This document shows, piece after piece, positions 1 through 8,263 of a stretch of 26,236 bases of DNA. Each line of letters opens with the position of its first letter. The first letter of the stretch is position 1. Both the position numbers and the translations under genes were made by a program. The notes under the pieces were generated by a model. It was not told the origin of the DNA. It worked only from the letters and a program-made list of their open reading frames with translations, and did not search any database. The DNA is from a virus, in IMG/VR virus record IMGVR_UViG_3300040801_004232, positions 1-26,236 of that record, one strand, 5' to 3'.

Positions 1-48
1 CCCTCAAAATCGATTACACGTTTTTCTGCACAGGGAGTGCAGCACTTT

Positions 49-69
49 GTACTAACAATGTACTAACAA
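49..69. repeat. GTACTAACAA direct pair, 11-bp period
   Basis: GTACTAACAA occurs at 49-58 and 60-69, one helical turn apart, just after the odd palindrome GTGCAGCAC (37-45). The same pair with the same spacing occurs inverted at 25824-25844. Single copies are at 302-311, 9753-9761 (last base changed) and 25577-25586. The spacing suits a protein binding two sites on one DNA face, like an operator or a replication iteron. The protein is unknown. Confidence 0.6.
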
Positions 70-161
70 AACCCTACTATCTGGCCCCATCATCACCCAA
101 GCGGGGTAGTGTCCCTCCTAGGAGATGGGGAGGGGGAGCGATGATGCAAGCAGGGAGTGGT

Positions 162-216
162 GTGACGGGACTGATCTGTATTACCTATATATAGGTTTTG
201 TGACGGATTCCGATCA
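162..216. promoter_or_regulatory. Operator-promoter-like core, left copy
   Basis: Two motifs of the form GTGACGG-N4/5-GATC lie at 162-177 and 200-216, in the same orientation, on either side of the perfect 12-bp palindrome CCTATATATAGG (184-195). The second motif contains the small dyad CGGATTCCG. This 33-bp core (184-216) is the best conserved part of the module and recurs at 9633-9665, 25674-25706 and 25932-25964. A palindromic TATA block between paired binding sites suggests a regulated, perhaps bidirectional, promoter. A replication-initiator site is an alternative. Function is inferred only. Confidence 0.5.
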
Positions 217-372
217 GGGTTTAGCTCCCTCCCCGACTGGGTTCTGGGCGACGAACCCCCAAAAATCGATTACACGTCGTTCTGTTCGGGGTTGCGGTAC
301 ATTGTTAGTACAAAGTGCTGCACTAAGTCCTCCTATCCTCCCACCCAAAACCCCAAGGCGGCCCATATAATC

Positions 373-380
373 GGAAGGAG
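373..380 (+). promoter_or_regulatory. Ribosome-binding site GGAAGGAG of the giant gene
   Basis: GGAAGGAG is a strong Shine-Dalgarno match, but it sits 16 nt before ATG 397, longer than usual. It is the best site near the start of this frame. The alternative ATG at 481 (protein beginning MDLFGGG) has no good site in front. TATAAT at 365-370 is too close to the ribosome site to be its promoter. Confidence 0.5.
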
Positions 381-396
381 TCCCCCATAGATCGCC

Positions 397-3300
397 ATGC
401 TCCCCTTCTACGTCCCCCTTTGCCGTCCCCCTAAAGCCCGCCAAGACTCCATCGCCGCCCTCTACAAAGCGGCCTACCAGATGGATTTGTTCGGGGGTGG
501 TGCAGATGAGCCTGTGAAGGCAACCCCCAAGGCACGGCGTCGAGAGCGGCAGCAGAAACAGCAAACCCAGCAACTTGAGCTATTTTCAGGGTTCAAACCC
601 AAAGAGCCTAAGTCAACAGGGAAGAAGTCGAGGGAGCGATCGCCTAAAGGGGGGCGACACTATCGCAATACAAAGACAGGGCAAACCCAATTCTTCCCAG
701 GGGGGCGTTTCATCCCAAAAGAGTTTGAGCCAGCAACCTCAACACCTACTACTCCCCCATCGCCCACAACGGGACTAGAGTTGTTTGATTGGGGAGCCAA
801 GCAGTCTCCTAAACCTGTCAAGCGATCGCACCCCAAGACACCCGTAAAAACCGAGTTAACTCCTAAGTTAGAAACATCAACCCCCATCGAGTTAGAGCCT
901 AGTCCTAAAAAGGTGGAACCAAGAACTAAAAACGCAGGGAAAAAGGCTGATTACCAAGTAGCAAAAAACAGGAATGAGCGGATAGATATTAACAATAAAG
1001 CCAAGGAACTCCTAGCAAAAGAAAACCTAACAGACGACGATCGCCGCACTCTTGCCAAGTATTCAGGACGGGGTGGACTAAGGACAGAAGATGCCTCGAC
1101 AAGCGAGTATTACACCCGTTCAGACGTAGCCGAGTTTACCTGGGATATCCTCAAGCGTCATGGATTCAATGGTGGGGCCGTCCTGGAACCATCCTGTGGG
1201 GCGGGGGTGTTTCTTGGCACGGCTCCCGAGAATACGAAATGCGTTGGTGTCGAGATTTCCGATACCAGCGCGGCGATCGCCTCCAAGCTAAATCCCGATG
1301 CCGACATCATCGAGGGGCGCTTTGAACGGTTCGCGATCGACAATGAGACACAGTTTGAGGGCGTCGTCGGCAACGTTCCCTTTGGTTCCCGATGGACGGA
1401 TAGCGATTTCGAGGCCAACGCCTATAAGAAGAACCTACGCCGTGCTGAGGATGTCTTCGTCGCTGGTTCCCTCGACGCCCTAGCTCCTGAAGGGATGATG
1501 GCCATCATTGTTCCCCATGGCGTTGTCTCCGGGCGTAACCACAAGTCTCTACGGCGTGAGATTGTAAAACAGGGGCGGGTGTTAGGAGCCTACCGCCTCC
1601 CAGAAAGCACCTTCAAGCATTCGGGAACTTCCGTGGTGACGGACATCCTGGTTGTCCAGAAGCACCCAACAAAGGTACTGAACGCGATCGCCGCCAAAGA
1701 CAAAGACGCGATCGCCGCCACAAGCGACGACAGTTTCGTAGGCGGGGCTTACTTCGACAAGCACCCAAATCACATCGCCGGGGAAGTGGCCACCAAGAAC
1801 CGCTACGGTAAAGAGATGGAAACCGTGGTTGGGGACATCGACGCCAAAACCCTAGCAGGACTTCCTGAGTTCTCCCCAGTCGTTGACTACAGCGAGTTGG
1901 GCGATGAGGGGAAACCCGCCAAGCCCTTACTAACCGTGGGCGATTGCCGGTATATCAATGGCCGCCAGTATTGCCTCAACGAGAACCACCGCTGGGTACG
2001 AAATGACATCGAGGAGGATAGCGTTCCGGTGGATGGTGAGGCGTATGGCACGGATTCAGTTGAGGAGGCGATCGCGCGCCTAGAAGACATCGGCAAGCGG
2101 GTTGATATCCCCCATGAGAGCCTAGAGGCGTACCTAGCCCTAGCCCGTGCCGAGAATATCGGAGTGGTTGAAGGCCTAGTCGAAGCCAGCAAAGCCCTAG
2201 AGGGGAGTAACGGCGATCGCGCCAAACTCATCCACGCCATCCTCCTCGCCCATCACATCAAACACGTTGAGGGTGATCCTATTGAACTACAGCGGGCCCT
2301 AGAGTTGCTGCAATCGTACCGAGAGCGTCACGGGAACCCGGCGATCGACTCATCACTCACCAAGATTGCCTTGAGGTTCCCTTCCTTACTAGCTCTCCAG
2401 GGGGCATATCACGAAGATGGGGGCATTAGCGATCGCTTTGCAGATCCCGACAAAATGGAAGTCAAGGCGGGGCGTAAAATCTCCGAGAATATCGACGAGG
2501 CGGTTCGAGATGCCTTCCGTACCAACCTTGGCCCTGTCGAGTTGTCCGATATCCGCGATCGCCTACCCGAGCCACTGCACTCCCTCTCCGACTCAGATCT
2601 CAAGGCAACCATCCTAGGTGATGCTGGGGTGGGATACCATCGCGGCGCATTTCTTCCTATTGAGGATCTGTTGGTGGGGGATGCTTACGCCTTGGTTGAT
2701 GAGATGGCCCAGTATCGCGATGTTTCGGGTGAGGGTTCCCCTGAACGCCAAAAGTATGACGAGCAAATCGCCGAAGTGTACCGCCGCATCGAGCCGCGCA
2801 CTATCGATGATATGAAGATCCCTTTATGGGCAACCGGATCATGGCTCCCCGTCGAGGCGGTTAATGGGTTCCTCGAATCCTTGGGGTATGGACAGGTAGA
2901 ACGGAAATGGAACGGAGACTGGGATGCGATCGATGGGGGATACATTCCCGAAGATATCCTGACGACGATGAACCGGGGGACAATTAGCCATGGGATTAAC
3001 ACCAAAGAGGCTAAGGCGGCGATCGCGGGGGTTGAGGAAGACTTGAGGGATTGGTTAGCGGGTTCCGAGTGGCGCTCTGACGTAGAGGAGTCCTATAACG
3101 CCGCCTACAATGGCCGCCTATCTCGCACCTACTCGGGAGATCCCCTAGACATTGAATCCCTCAATCCGGCGATGTCGCCCCATGATTACCAATGGAGTGC
3201 AATCCGCGAGTTTGCCGACAAAGGGCGTGGCATTATGGCCCTTGATGTTGGACTGGGGAAAACTCCCACAGCCATCCTCCTATCCCAGCACCTACGAGAG

Positions 3301-6300
3301 CAAGGGCGCTGCAAGAAACCCTGCTTTGTTGTCCCCAAGTCCGTCCTTGCTAACTGGTTCTCCGAGGCGGGATTGTGGACGCCCGACATCAACATCTTAG
3401 TGGTGGGGCAAACCCAGCAATTCTGGGGCGATGGCTCTCCAGCGTGGGAGTTGCCAGGGTATGCTGTGCAGTTGCAGCGCGGTGTCCCCAAGCGAGACAA
3501 GGATGGGAAATATCTCTGCAAGCGAGACACGGACGGGGCTGTGGTTGCGATCGCCGAAAGCACCCTACATAAGAAAGGCAACCTCTACTTTAAGGATGAC
3601 TCCAAAGCGGATAAGGAACGCAAGTTGCAGCAGTTATCCCAAAATGCCTACGATATGGTGCTAATGTCAGAGCCTGTCTTCCAGTCAATCGAACTCGACG
3701 CCGATAAAGAGATTGAATACCTCGACGATATCGTTGGGCGACACGTCAAGAAAGGCGTCGCCAGCACCGATCGCGCCCGAGAGAAAGCACTCCAACGCCA
3801 AGAGGCCAAACAGGCAAGTCTCGCCAATCGCCGCCTCGACAAATCCAACAACATCACCTGGGAAGAATTAGGAATTGATGCCCTGTTTGCAGACGAGGCC
3901 CATCACCTCAAAAACCTATTCGCCCCTATGCGTCAACAGGGGACAGCGTTTATCTCCTCCTCCGAGTCCAAGCGATCGCTCGACTTCTACTACAAATCCC
4001 GACAGATCCGCGAAAACAACGACGGCGGCAATGTCTTCATGTTGACAGCCACCCCAACAGTCAATAACCCCCTTGAGGTGTTTAATATGATGCAGTTTGT
4101 GGCCCCAGAGGAGTTTGATCGCCGGGGAATAAGCAACGTTGATGACTTCCTAGAGATGTTTGGGCGCTTCGATACGGTATCGATGCCAGGGACAAACGGC
4201 GAACTTCAGGAGAAGACAGGGCTAACGGGGTTCAAGCATCTCAAGGACTTGCGCAAGCTATTCTTTGGATCTTGCCGATTGCAGAATGCCAAAGATGTCG
4301 GGCTTCCCATACCAGAGGAGATCACCCACAACGTTGAGGTAGAGATGACGCCTGAGCAGCAGCGCATTTACGCCACGTTACGCGATCGCGCTACCGCCCT
4401 ACAACATTCCAACGACAAAGAGAGTGAGTCGGATCACATCTTCTCCGTAATTTCCGATATGGACAAAGCGGCCACCTCCCTGAGTTGGTACGATGCCACC
4501 GCATCCGGGAACGCTGAGAAGGTGGGTGACTTGTCGGGGGTATCCTCGCCGAAGATCGAAGAATGCGCCCGCCTGGTTATGTCCTCAAAGTCCGCCAATG
4601 AGGGCAAGCAAATCATCTTTTGTGATGCTAACGAAGTCCATGACGACATTAAGGCCAAGCTAGTGAGTCAGGGATATCCGGCTGAGAAGATTGCGATCGT
4701 TAACGGGACAACGTGCAAGCGTTCGAGCGATCGCAAGAAAATCAGCGATCAATACAATAGTGGGCAAATCACCCTCGTTATTGGCAACACGGCCACAATG
4801 GGGGAAGGGGTGAACCTCCAGATCGGGACGACGGATATTCACCATATCAACACCCCATGGACTCCCAAGGATGAGACACAGCGAAACGGGCGCGGGGTGC
4901 GTCAGGGGAACAAACTCGACGAGGTTCAATGCCACTATTACCACGCTAAAGGCTCCTTTGACGGTTATCGCCAAGCCACGATCGCCCGTAAGCGCGGATG
5001 GATCAATGAACTCTGGAAGGGTTCAGAGGATGACGCCGACAACCAAGATACCGGGAAAATGTCTGGGGATGAAATGACGATCGCCCTGTCGGCAGATCCT
5101 GAGAAAGCCCGCCGCGAGTTAGAGTCAAACCGCCAATTACAAGAGCAGCGCCTCAAGCAGAAGAAGCGCAAAGACGCCCTATCCACATTCAAGCGACTAC
5201 AATCTGCCACCAAGGCCCTCGACGCCATCAAGGACAAAGAACCCGACAAGGCAAACCTACTTGGCACTACGGTTGATCGGATGCGGCGATCGTTGGCTGC
5301 CAATAGTGAGTTCACAGAGAAGGAATTACTAAGTTCTCCCCACAAGGCGATCGCCACCAAGGATGGGCTAATCACCTCGAATAGCTACATCAAGTATGCC
5401 GGGCGCTATTATCAGGTTCAGAGTGTCAACAGTGATAACACGGCCACTATTATGCAAGTGGGACTCCGTGTATCGCCTGACACTGTTAAGGCGAGTAAAC
5501 TCGCTCGTGAGTCTATTAGCATCAGCGATGGGGAGATGGTGGGTAAAAAGATTTCTGATTCTTTGACGATAAGCGATGTGTACAACAGGTTCACCCAAGG
5601 CGAGCGCAACAATAACCGCGATCGCATCCTCTCCGCAATCAGGGAAAACAACCCAGGGGCAAGCGTCCCAGTCCTCACTAAAGATGGGGAATTATCCGTT
5701 AAACCCTTACGGGATCTCGATAATACAGAGGGAATCATCTGGAACCCCGCACCCACGCCTGAGATGGATAAGGCGATCGTTCTCGCCTATGGGGATGCGG
5801 GGTTTGATGAACGGCAAGTTTTGGTGTCGCTCTACCGAGGCGCACACCCAGAGGAACACGCCGCAACGTCGAACTACGTCTTGGGCGACGAACTCAACAA
5901 AAAGTACGCCGCTGCCATACGAGAGCGTCGAGATGAGAAGCGATCGCACGCAAGAGCCACCACCGAAAGCGCCCCCACCCCTGCGAGCAAACCCCCAAGT
6001 CCTGCGGAAAACTGGAGTGCTAAAAAGCAGTTGCCCTTCATGCGTGGGGTGAAAGATATTGTCTTTGGCGGTGGGGAGCTAACCGATGAGCAAACCGACA
6101 CTGCGATCGCCCTGACGGACGCAATCTACAACGCGATCGCCCCTGAAATCCACGCCACAACAGATCTTAGCCGTCAGACAGAGCAGCGCCGATTGAAGGA
6201 AAGGGCCCAAACCGCAATCTACCAAAAGCAGTTCTTTAATATCCCAAACTTATTCCAACGCCGTCAAGAACTATTGGCTCGGGTTCTCGATATCGCCCGC

Positions 6301-6777
6301 GATCGCCAAGAGGCAATTGTCGGCAGGCCCCCCATCACTTCCTCATCTCCATCTTCAGATCGTCCAACCCTCAACCATAATAAAGAGAGGAACGGAATTG
6401 AGTTGAAATTCCCCGGCAAGCCTAGCGACGCGGTTCGGCAAAAACTCAAGGCAAATGGATTCCGCTGGAGCCGCAACCAGGGCGTATGGTATGCCAAGGA
6501 CAATGAGGCTCGATCGCGCTTCGCCGAAACCCTAGTAGAACCCCCACCGGAGTTAAGCAAAAATGCTCTACGATCGCCCCGAACTCGAAGCCCGCATCGC
6601 CGCCGCAAACGCCAACCACCCCGAGTACATCCGCAAAGCCGCGCGGGGGGTATCTACCTGGCTCCGGCAAAATCCCCAAGAGTGGCAGCGCTTCGGCCCG
6701 TGGTGGCCCAAGGTTCAGGAAATCCTTTTGAAGTATCACCCCGATCTGCCCATCCAGTATTGGAACCACGGCGATGA
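397..6777 (+). CDS. Giant DarB-like DNA adenine methyltransferase-helicase (SNF2 type)
   Basis: This 2126-codon protein combines an N6-adenine methyltransferase with a superfamily 2 (SNF2-like) helicase. Residues 1-180 look disordered and basic. Next comes the family signature LAKYSGRGGL, then methyltransferase motif I LEPSCGAG (263-270) and motif IV NVPF (326-329), a variant of NPPF. The helicase shows Walker A DVGLGKT (950-956), a DEAH box (1166-1169), motif III LTATPT and motif VI QRNGRGVRQG (from 1495). A small domain with KANGFRWSRNQGVWYAK lies near 2000-2045. This architecture matches phage P1 DarB and related plasmid and ICE proteins, which protect DNA from restriction; DarB is carried in the P1 head. 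The last 70 residues or so read out of frame over the next gene and look non-native. Start 397 is chosen for the upstream GGAAGGAG; 481 is an alternative. Domain calls are firm; the anti-restriction role is inference. Confidence 0.9.
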   Translation: MLPFYVPLCRPPKARQDSIAALYKAAYQMDLFGGGADEPVKATPKARRRERQQKQQTQQLELFSGFKPKEPKSTGKKSRERSPKGGRHYRNTKTGQTQFFPGGRFIPKEFEPATSTPTTPPSPTTGLELFDWGAKQSPKPVKRSHPKTPVKTELTPKLETSTPIELEPSPKKVEPRTKNAGKKADYQVAKNRNERIDINNKAKELLAKENLTDDDRRTLAKYSGRGGLRTEDASTSEYYTRSDVAEFTWDILKRHGFNGGAVLEPSCGAGVFLGTAPENTKCVGVEISDTSAAIASKLNPDADIIEGRFERFAIDNETQFEGVVGNVPFGSRWTDSDFEANAYKKNLRRAEDVFVAGSLDALAPEGMMAIIVPHGVVSGRNHKSLRREIVKQGRVLGAYRLPESTFKHSGTSVVTDILVVQKHPTKVLNAIAAKDKDAIAATSDDSFVGGAYFDKHPNHIAGEVATKNRYGKEMETVVGDIDAKTLAGLPEFSPVVDYSELGDEGKPAKPLLTVGDCRYINGRQYCLNENHRWVRNDIEEDSVPVDGEAYGTDSVEEAIARLEDIGKRVDIPHESLEAYLALARAENIGVVEGLVEASKALEGSNGDRAKLIHAILLAHHIKHVEGDPIELQRALELLQSYRERHGNPAIDSSLTKIALRFPSLLALQGAYHEDGGISDRFADPDKMEVKAGRKISENIDEAVRDAFRTNLGPVELSDIRDRLPEPLHSLSDSDLKATILGDAGVGYHRGAFLPIEDLLVGDAYALVDEMAQYRDVSGEGSPERQKYDEQIAEVYRRIEPRTIDDMKIPLWATGSWLPVEAVNGFLESLGYGQVERKWNGDWDAIDGGYIPEDILTTMNRGTISHGINTKEAKAAIAGVEEDLRDWLAGSEWRSDVEESYNAAYNGRLSRTYSGDPLDIESLNPAMSPHDYQWSAIREFADKGRGIMALDVGLGKTPTAILLSQHLREQGRCKKPCFVVPKSVLANWFSEAGLWTPDINILVVGQTQQFWGDGSPAWELPGYAVQLQRGVPKRDKDGKYLCKRDTDGAVVAIAESTLHKKGNLYFKDDSKADKERKLQQLSQNAYDMVLMSEPVFQSIELDADKEIEYLDDIVGRHVKKGVASTDRAREKALQRQEAKQASLANRRLDKSNNITWEELGIDALFADEAHHLKNLFAPMRQQGTAFISSSESKRSLDFYYKSRQIRENNDGGNVFMLTATPTVNNPLEVFNMMQFVAPEEFDRRGISNVDDFLEMFGRFDTVSMPGTNGELQEKTGLTGFKHLKDLRKLFFGSCRLQNAKDVGLPIPEEITHNVEVEMTPEQQRIYATLRDRATALQHSNDKESESDHIFSVISDMDKAATSLSWYDATASGNAEKVGDLSGVSSPKIEECARLVMSSKSANEGKQIIFCDANEVHDDIKAKLVSQGYPAEKIAIVNGTTCKRSSDRKKISDQYNSGQITLVIGNTATMGEGVNLQIGTTDIHHINTPWTPKDETQRNGRGVRQGNKLDEVQCHYYHAKGSFDGYRQATIARKRGWINELWKGSEDDADNQDTGKMSGDEMTIALSADPEKARRELESNRQLQEQRLKQKKRKDALSTFKRLQSATKALDAIKDKEPDKANLLGTTVDRMRRSLAANSEFTEKELLSSPHKAIATKDGLITSNSYIKYAGRYYQVQSVNSDNTATIMQVGLRVSPDTVKASKLARESISISDGEMVGKKISDSLTISDVYNRFTQGERNNNRDRILSAIRENNPGASVPVLTKDGELSVKPLRDLDNTEGIIWNPAPTPEMDKAIVLAYGDAGFDERQVLVSLYRGAHPEEHAATSNYVLGDELNKKYAAAIRERRDEKRSHARATTESAPTPASKPPSPAENWSAKKQLPFMRGVKDIVFGGGELTDEQTDTAIALTDAIYNAIAPEIHATTDLSRQTEQRRLKERAQTAIYQKQFFNIPNLFQRRQELLARVLDIARDRQEAIVGRPPITSSSPSSDRPTLNHNKERNGIELKFPGKPSDAVRQKLKANGFRWSRNQGVWYAKDNEARSRFAETLVEPPPELSKNALRSPRTRSPHRRRKRQPPRVHPQSRAGGIYLAPAKSPRVAALRPVVAQGSGNPFEVSPRSAHPVLEPRR

Positions 6778-6982
6778 GGCCCCGGACTACCTGGAACGGT
6801 ACGATTATGGCGATGAACTATTAAACTGGTTTGCGGCGATCGCCACATTGCACCAGTTTGGGAAATACGCCGTCAGTGCCGATGCGCCCCACTCGATTGA
6901 GATGCCCGACGGCTCTCGTCAACTTTATGTACCCGGAGTAGGAATAATCGATGTCAGCGAACCCCGCACAGAAACTACTTGA
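6563..6982 (+). CDS. Conserved-looking protein of unknown function, 139 aa
   Basis: I do not recognise this family. The protein is acidic and rich in aromatic residues (WLRQNPQEW, FGPWWPKVQ, DYLERYDYGDELLNWF), which is the composition of a real folded domain. The ATG at 6563 has GGAG 10 nt upstream. It overlaps the last 215 nt of the giant gene in another frame. In that overlap this frame is the protein-like one, so it is probably the original gene and the giant protein's tail is the extension. It ends inside the start of the next gene (32-nt overlap), so the two are likely translated together. Its position directly behind the methyltransferase-helicase suggests a partner or accessory role; nothing in the sequence proves it. 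Confidence 0.7.
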   Translation: MLYDRPELEARIAAANANHPEYIRKAARGVSTWLRQNPQEWQRFGPWWPKVQEILLKYHPDLPIQYWNHGDEAPDYLERYDYGDELLNWFAAIATLHQFGKYAVSADAPHSIEMPDGSRQLYVPGVGIIDVSEPRTETT

Positions 6983-7457
6983 GATGATGGCCGCGAGTCA
7001 GTCGAAGATTGATAGGATCCGCGACATTCACCGGCGATCGCTCAACTCAATCCCCCAACGACGCAACACCACAGACGAGTCTCTGAACGAGTTACGCCAG
7101 AAAATTAACGCGGCGGGTATTGGGGGCGATCGCGCCTCAGAGGATGCCTACCTCAAAGCCCTGCGCGATCGCCTCTACTTGGATCGCTCTGCCGCCCTTG
7201 GTGAGAAACTTCTCCCCCCCGATTCAACACCTCCACCTCCCTCACTGCGTAAGGCGATCGCCTATGGGGAGCTTCTTCTTGATATCTACGGTGGGGGACG
7301 ACTCGTTAAAGGGGCCATGGGCGATGTTGAGGCGATCGCCCACACACTACTAAAATCAAATCATCCCCAAGCCAAGGAACTCGCATGGAAACTCAAGAGC
7401 CTCCCATCATCGAACTTATCGAGTGCGTCGAACTCCGGGACGAGCGATCGCGCCTAG
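6951..7457 (+). CDS. Unknown protein, 168 aa, mostly helical
   Basis: I do not recognise this family. The first 80 residues are charged and helix-prone (LLEMMAASQSKIDRIRDIHR, then ESLNELRQKINAA), followed by a proline-rich hinge (PPDSTPPPPSL) and a more hydrophobic helical part (GELLLDIYGGGRLVKGA). There is no signal peptide or clear membrane helix. The gene overlaps its upstream neighbour by 32 nt and the downstream one by 73 nt in different frames, so it belongs to the same transcription unit as the methyltransferase-helicase. Several HIP1 sites lie inside it. Confidence 0.65.
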   Translation: MSANPAQKLLEMMAASQSKIDRIRDIHRRSLNSIPQRRNTTDESLNELRQKINAAGIGGDRASEDAYLKALRDRLYLDRSAALGEKLLPPDSTPPPPSLRKAIAYGELLLDIYGGGRLVKGAMGDVEAIAHTLLKSNHPQAKELAWKLKSLPSSNLSSASNSGTSDRA

Positions 7458-8263
7458 AGCTTGAGTCCTGGCAACATCTAATGAAGTTTCCGGGTGAGTT
7501 ATTTTTCGGGCGCACCGGCGCACACAGCATCCATCCCGAAGTGGTGGATGAGATGGGGGTTAGGGATTGGAATTACACCCACGCCAATCCAAACAGCACC
7601 GCGTCCTACCCTCATCGCGACTGGAACCCCGCCGAAGTCCCCGACAATGAGAGCTTCTTCAACTTTCAGGACTACTGGGGAGAGAAAACCCGATCCGCTT
7701 CACAGGTTGAGGACGCCCCCCCAAAATGGGACACTTCCCGCCCAACTCTTGCGAGATCGTTTGAGCAGGCACAGCAGCGGGCGATCATCGACTACGAGGT
7801 GAATCCCCTGATTACCGAGCTTGGCCTAAACCTAGATTTTCCCGTCCCTCCCGAGGTAGATCCTGATTTGGAGGGAGTTGTTTGGGCGGCTAATCTGGCA
7901 GCCAACGAAATCCTCGGGCGAGACATTCTCCATCGCCCTCTCGCCAGCCAACTGGGAGCGCGAAACTGCGGGGCGATCGTGGCACGGTATCTCAATCGGC
8001 GGCGGCCAGTCGAGACTCTTACTCGCTTATCATCACTCCACGAGGCGATCACCTTCAAGTACAACACCGTCAACCGAGAGAAAAGCCACTGGATTAACCG
8101 GGCCCAATTGCCCGTGTTGGCCCCAGACTTGTCGATTCACCATCCCCTAAATGCCGTCATGCTGGCAACCGTGGTTACGGCACTATCCCGGATAGAAACG
8201 CTCACCGGCCGTATCGAGTCGTTTTATAGGGGCGCGTCCGAGTGTCTGAGGGCGTGTCGCTAA
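7385..8263 (+). CDS. Unknown protein, 292 aa, last gene of the first operon
   Basis: I do not recognise this family. The first 120 residues contain scattered aromatic and acidic segments (PGELFFGRTGAHSIHPEVVD, ESFFNFQDYWGEK). Residues 135-290 form an alpha-helical domain with NPLITELGLNLDFPVPPEVD, AARNCGAIVARYLNRRRP-like basic helices and a hydrophobic C-terminal helix (LNAVMLATVVTALSRIETL). No catalytic motif is evident. It starts inside the preceding gene and its 3' end overlaps the convergent gene on the minus strand by 81 nt. It could be a head-internal or DNA-associated protein given the operon, but that is a guess. Confidence 0.65.
   Translation: METQEPPIIELIECVELRDERSRLELESWQHLMKFPGELFFGRTGAHSIHPEVVDEMGVRDWNYTHANPNSTASYPHRDWNPAEVPDNESFFNFQDYWGEKTRSASQVEDAPPKWDTSRPTLARSFEQAQQRAIIDYEVNPLITELGLNLDFPVPPEVDPDLEGVVWAANLAANEILGRDILHRPLASQLGARNCGAIVARYLNRRRPVETLTRLSSLHEAITFKYNTVNREKSHWINRAQLPVLAPDLSIHHPLNAVMLATVVTALSRIETLTGRIESFYRGASECLRACR

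Larger units (their letters stand above)
1..325. repeat. Left copy of the conserved non-coding module (1.3 units)
   Basis: No credible gene lies here. The stretch carries one complete and one partial unit of a module of about 256 bp: the sequence ATCGATTACACG ends at 20 and again at 276. Between them are a pair of GTACTAACAA elements (49-58 and 60-69), a dyad CCCCATC/GATGGGG (85-91 with 124-130) enclosing the palindrome CTCCTAGGAG (115-124), and the AT-rich palindrome CCTATATATAGG (184-195) with flanking GTGACGG motifs. Positions 1-276 match the reverse complement of 25614-25891 at roughly nine bases in ten by eye. The module lies directly upstream of the giant gene at 397, so a promoter/operator role is plausible but not shown. 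The window edge cuts the first unit. Confidence 0.85.

Noticed and set aside
125-370. 81-codon frame at the left edge
   Set aside because: It lies entirely in the conserved repeat module, has no ribosome site and an unnatural composition.
365-370. TATAAT as promoter of the giant gene
   Set aside because: It is only a few bases before the ribosome site, leaving no room for a leader with that site.
7385-8263. Portal protein
   Set aside because: It is short for a portal and lacks recognisable portal motifs, and it is separated from the protease by strand-switched genes.
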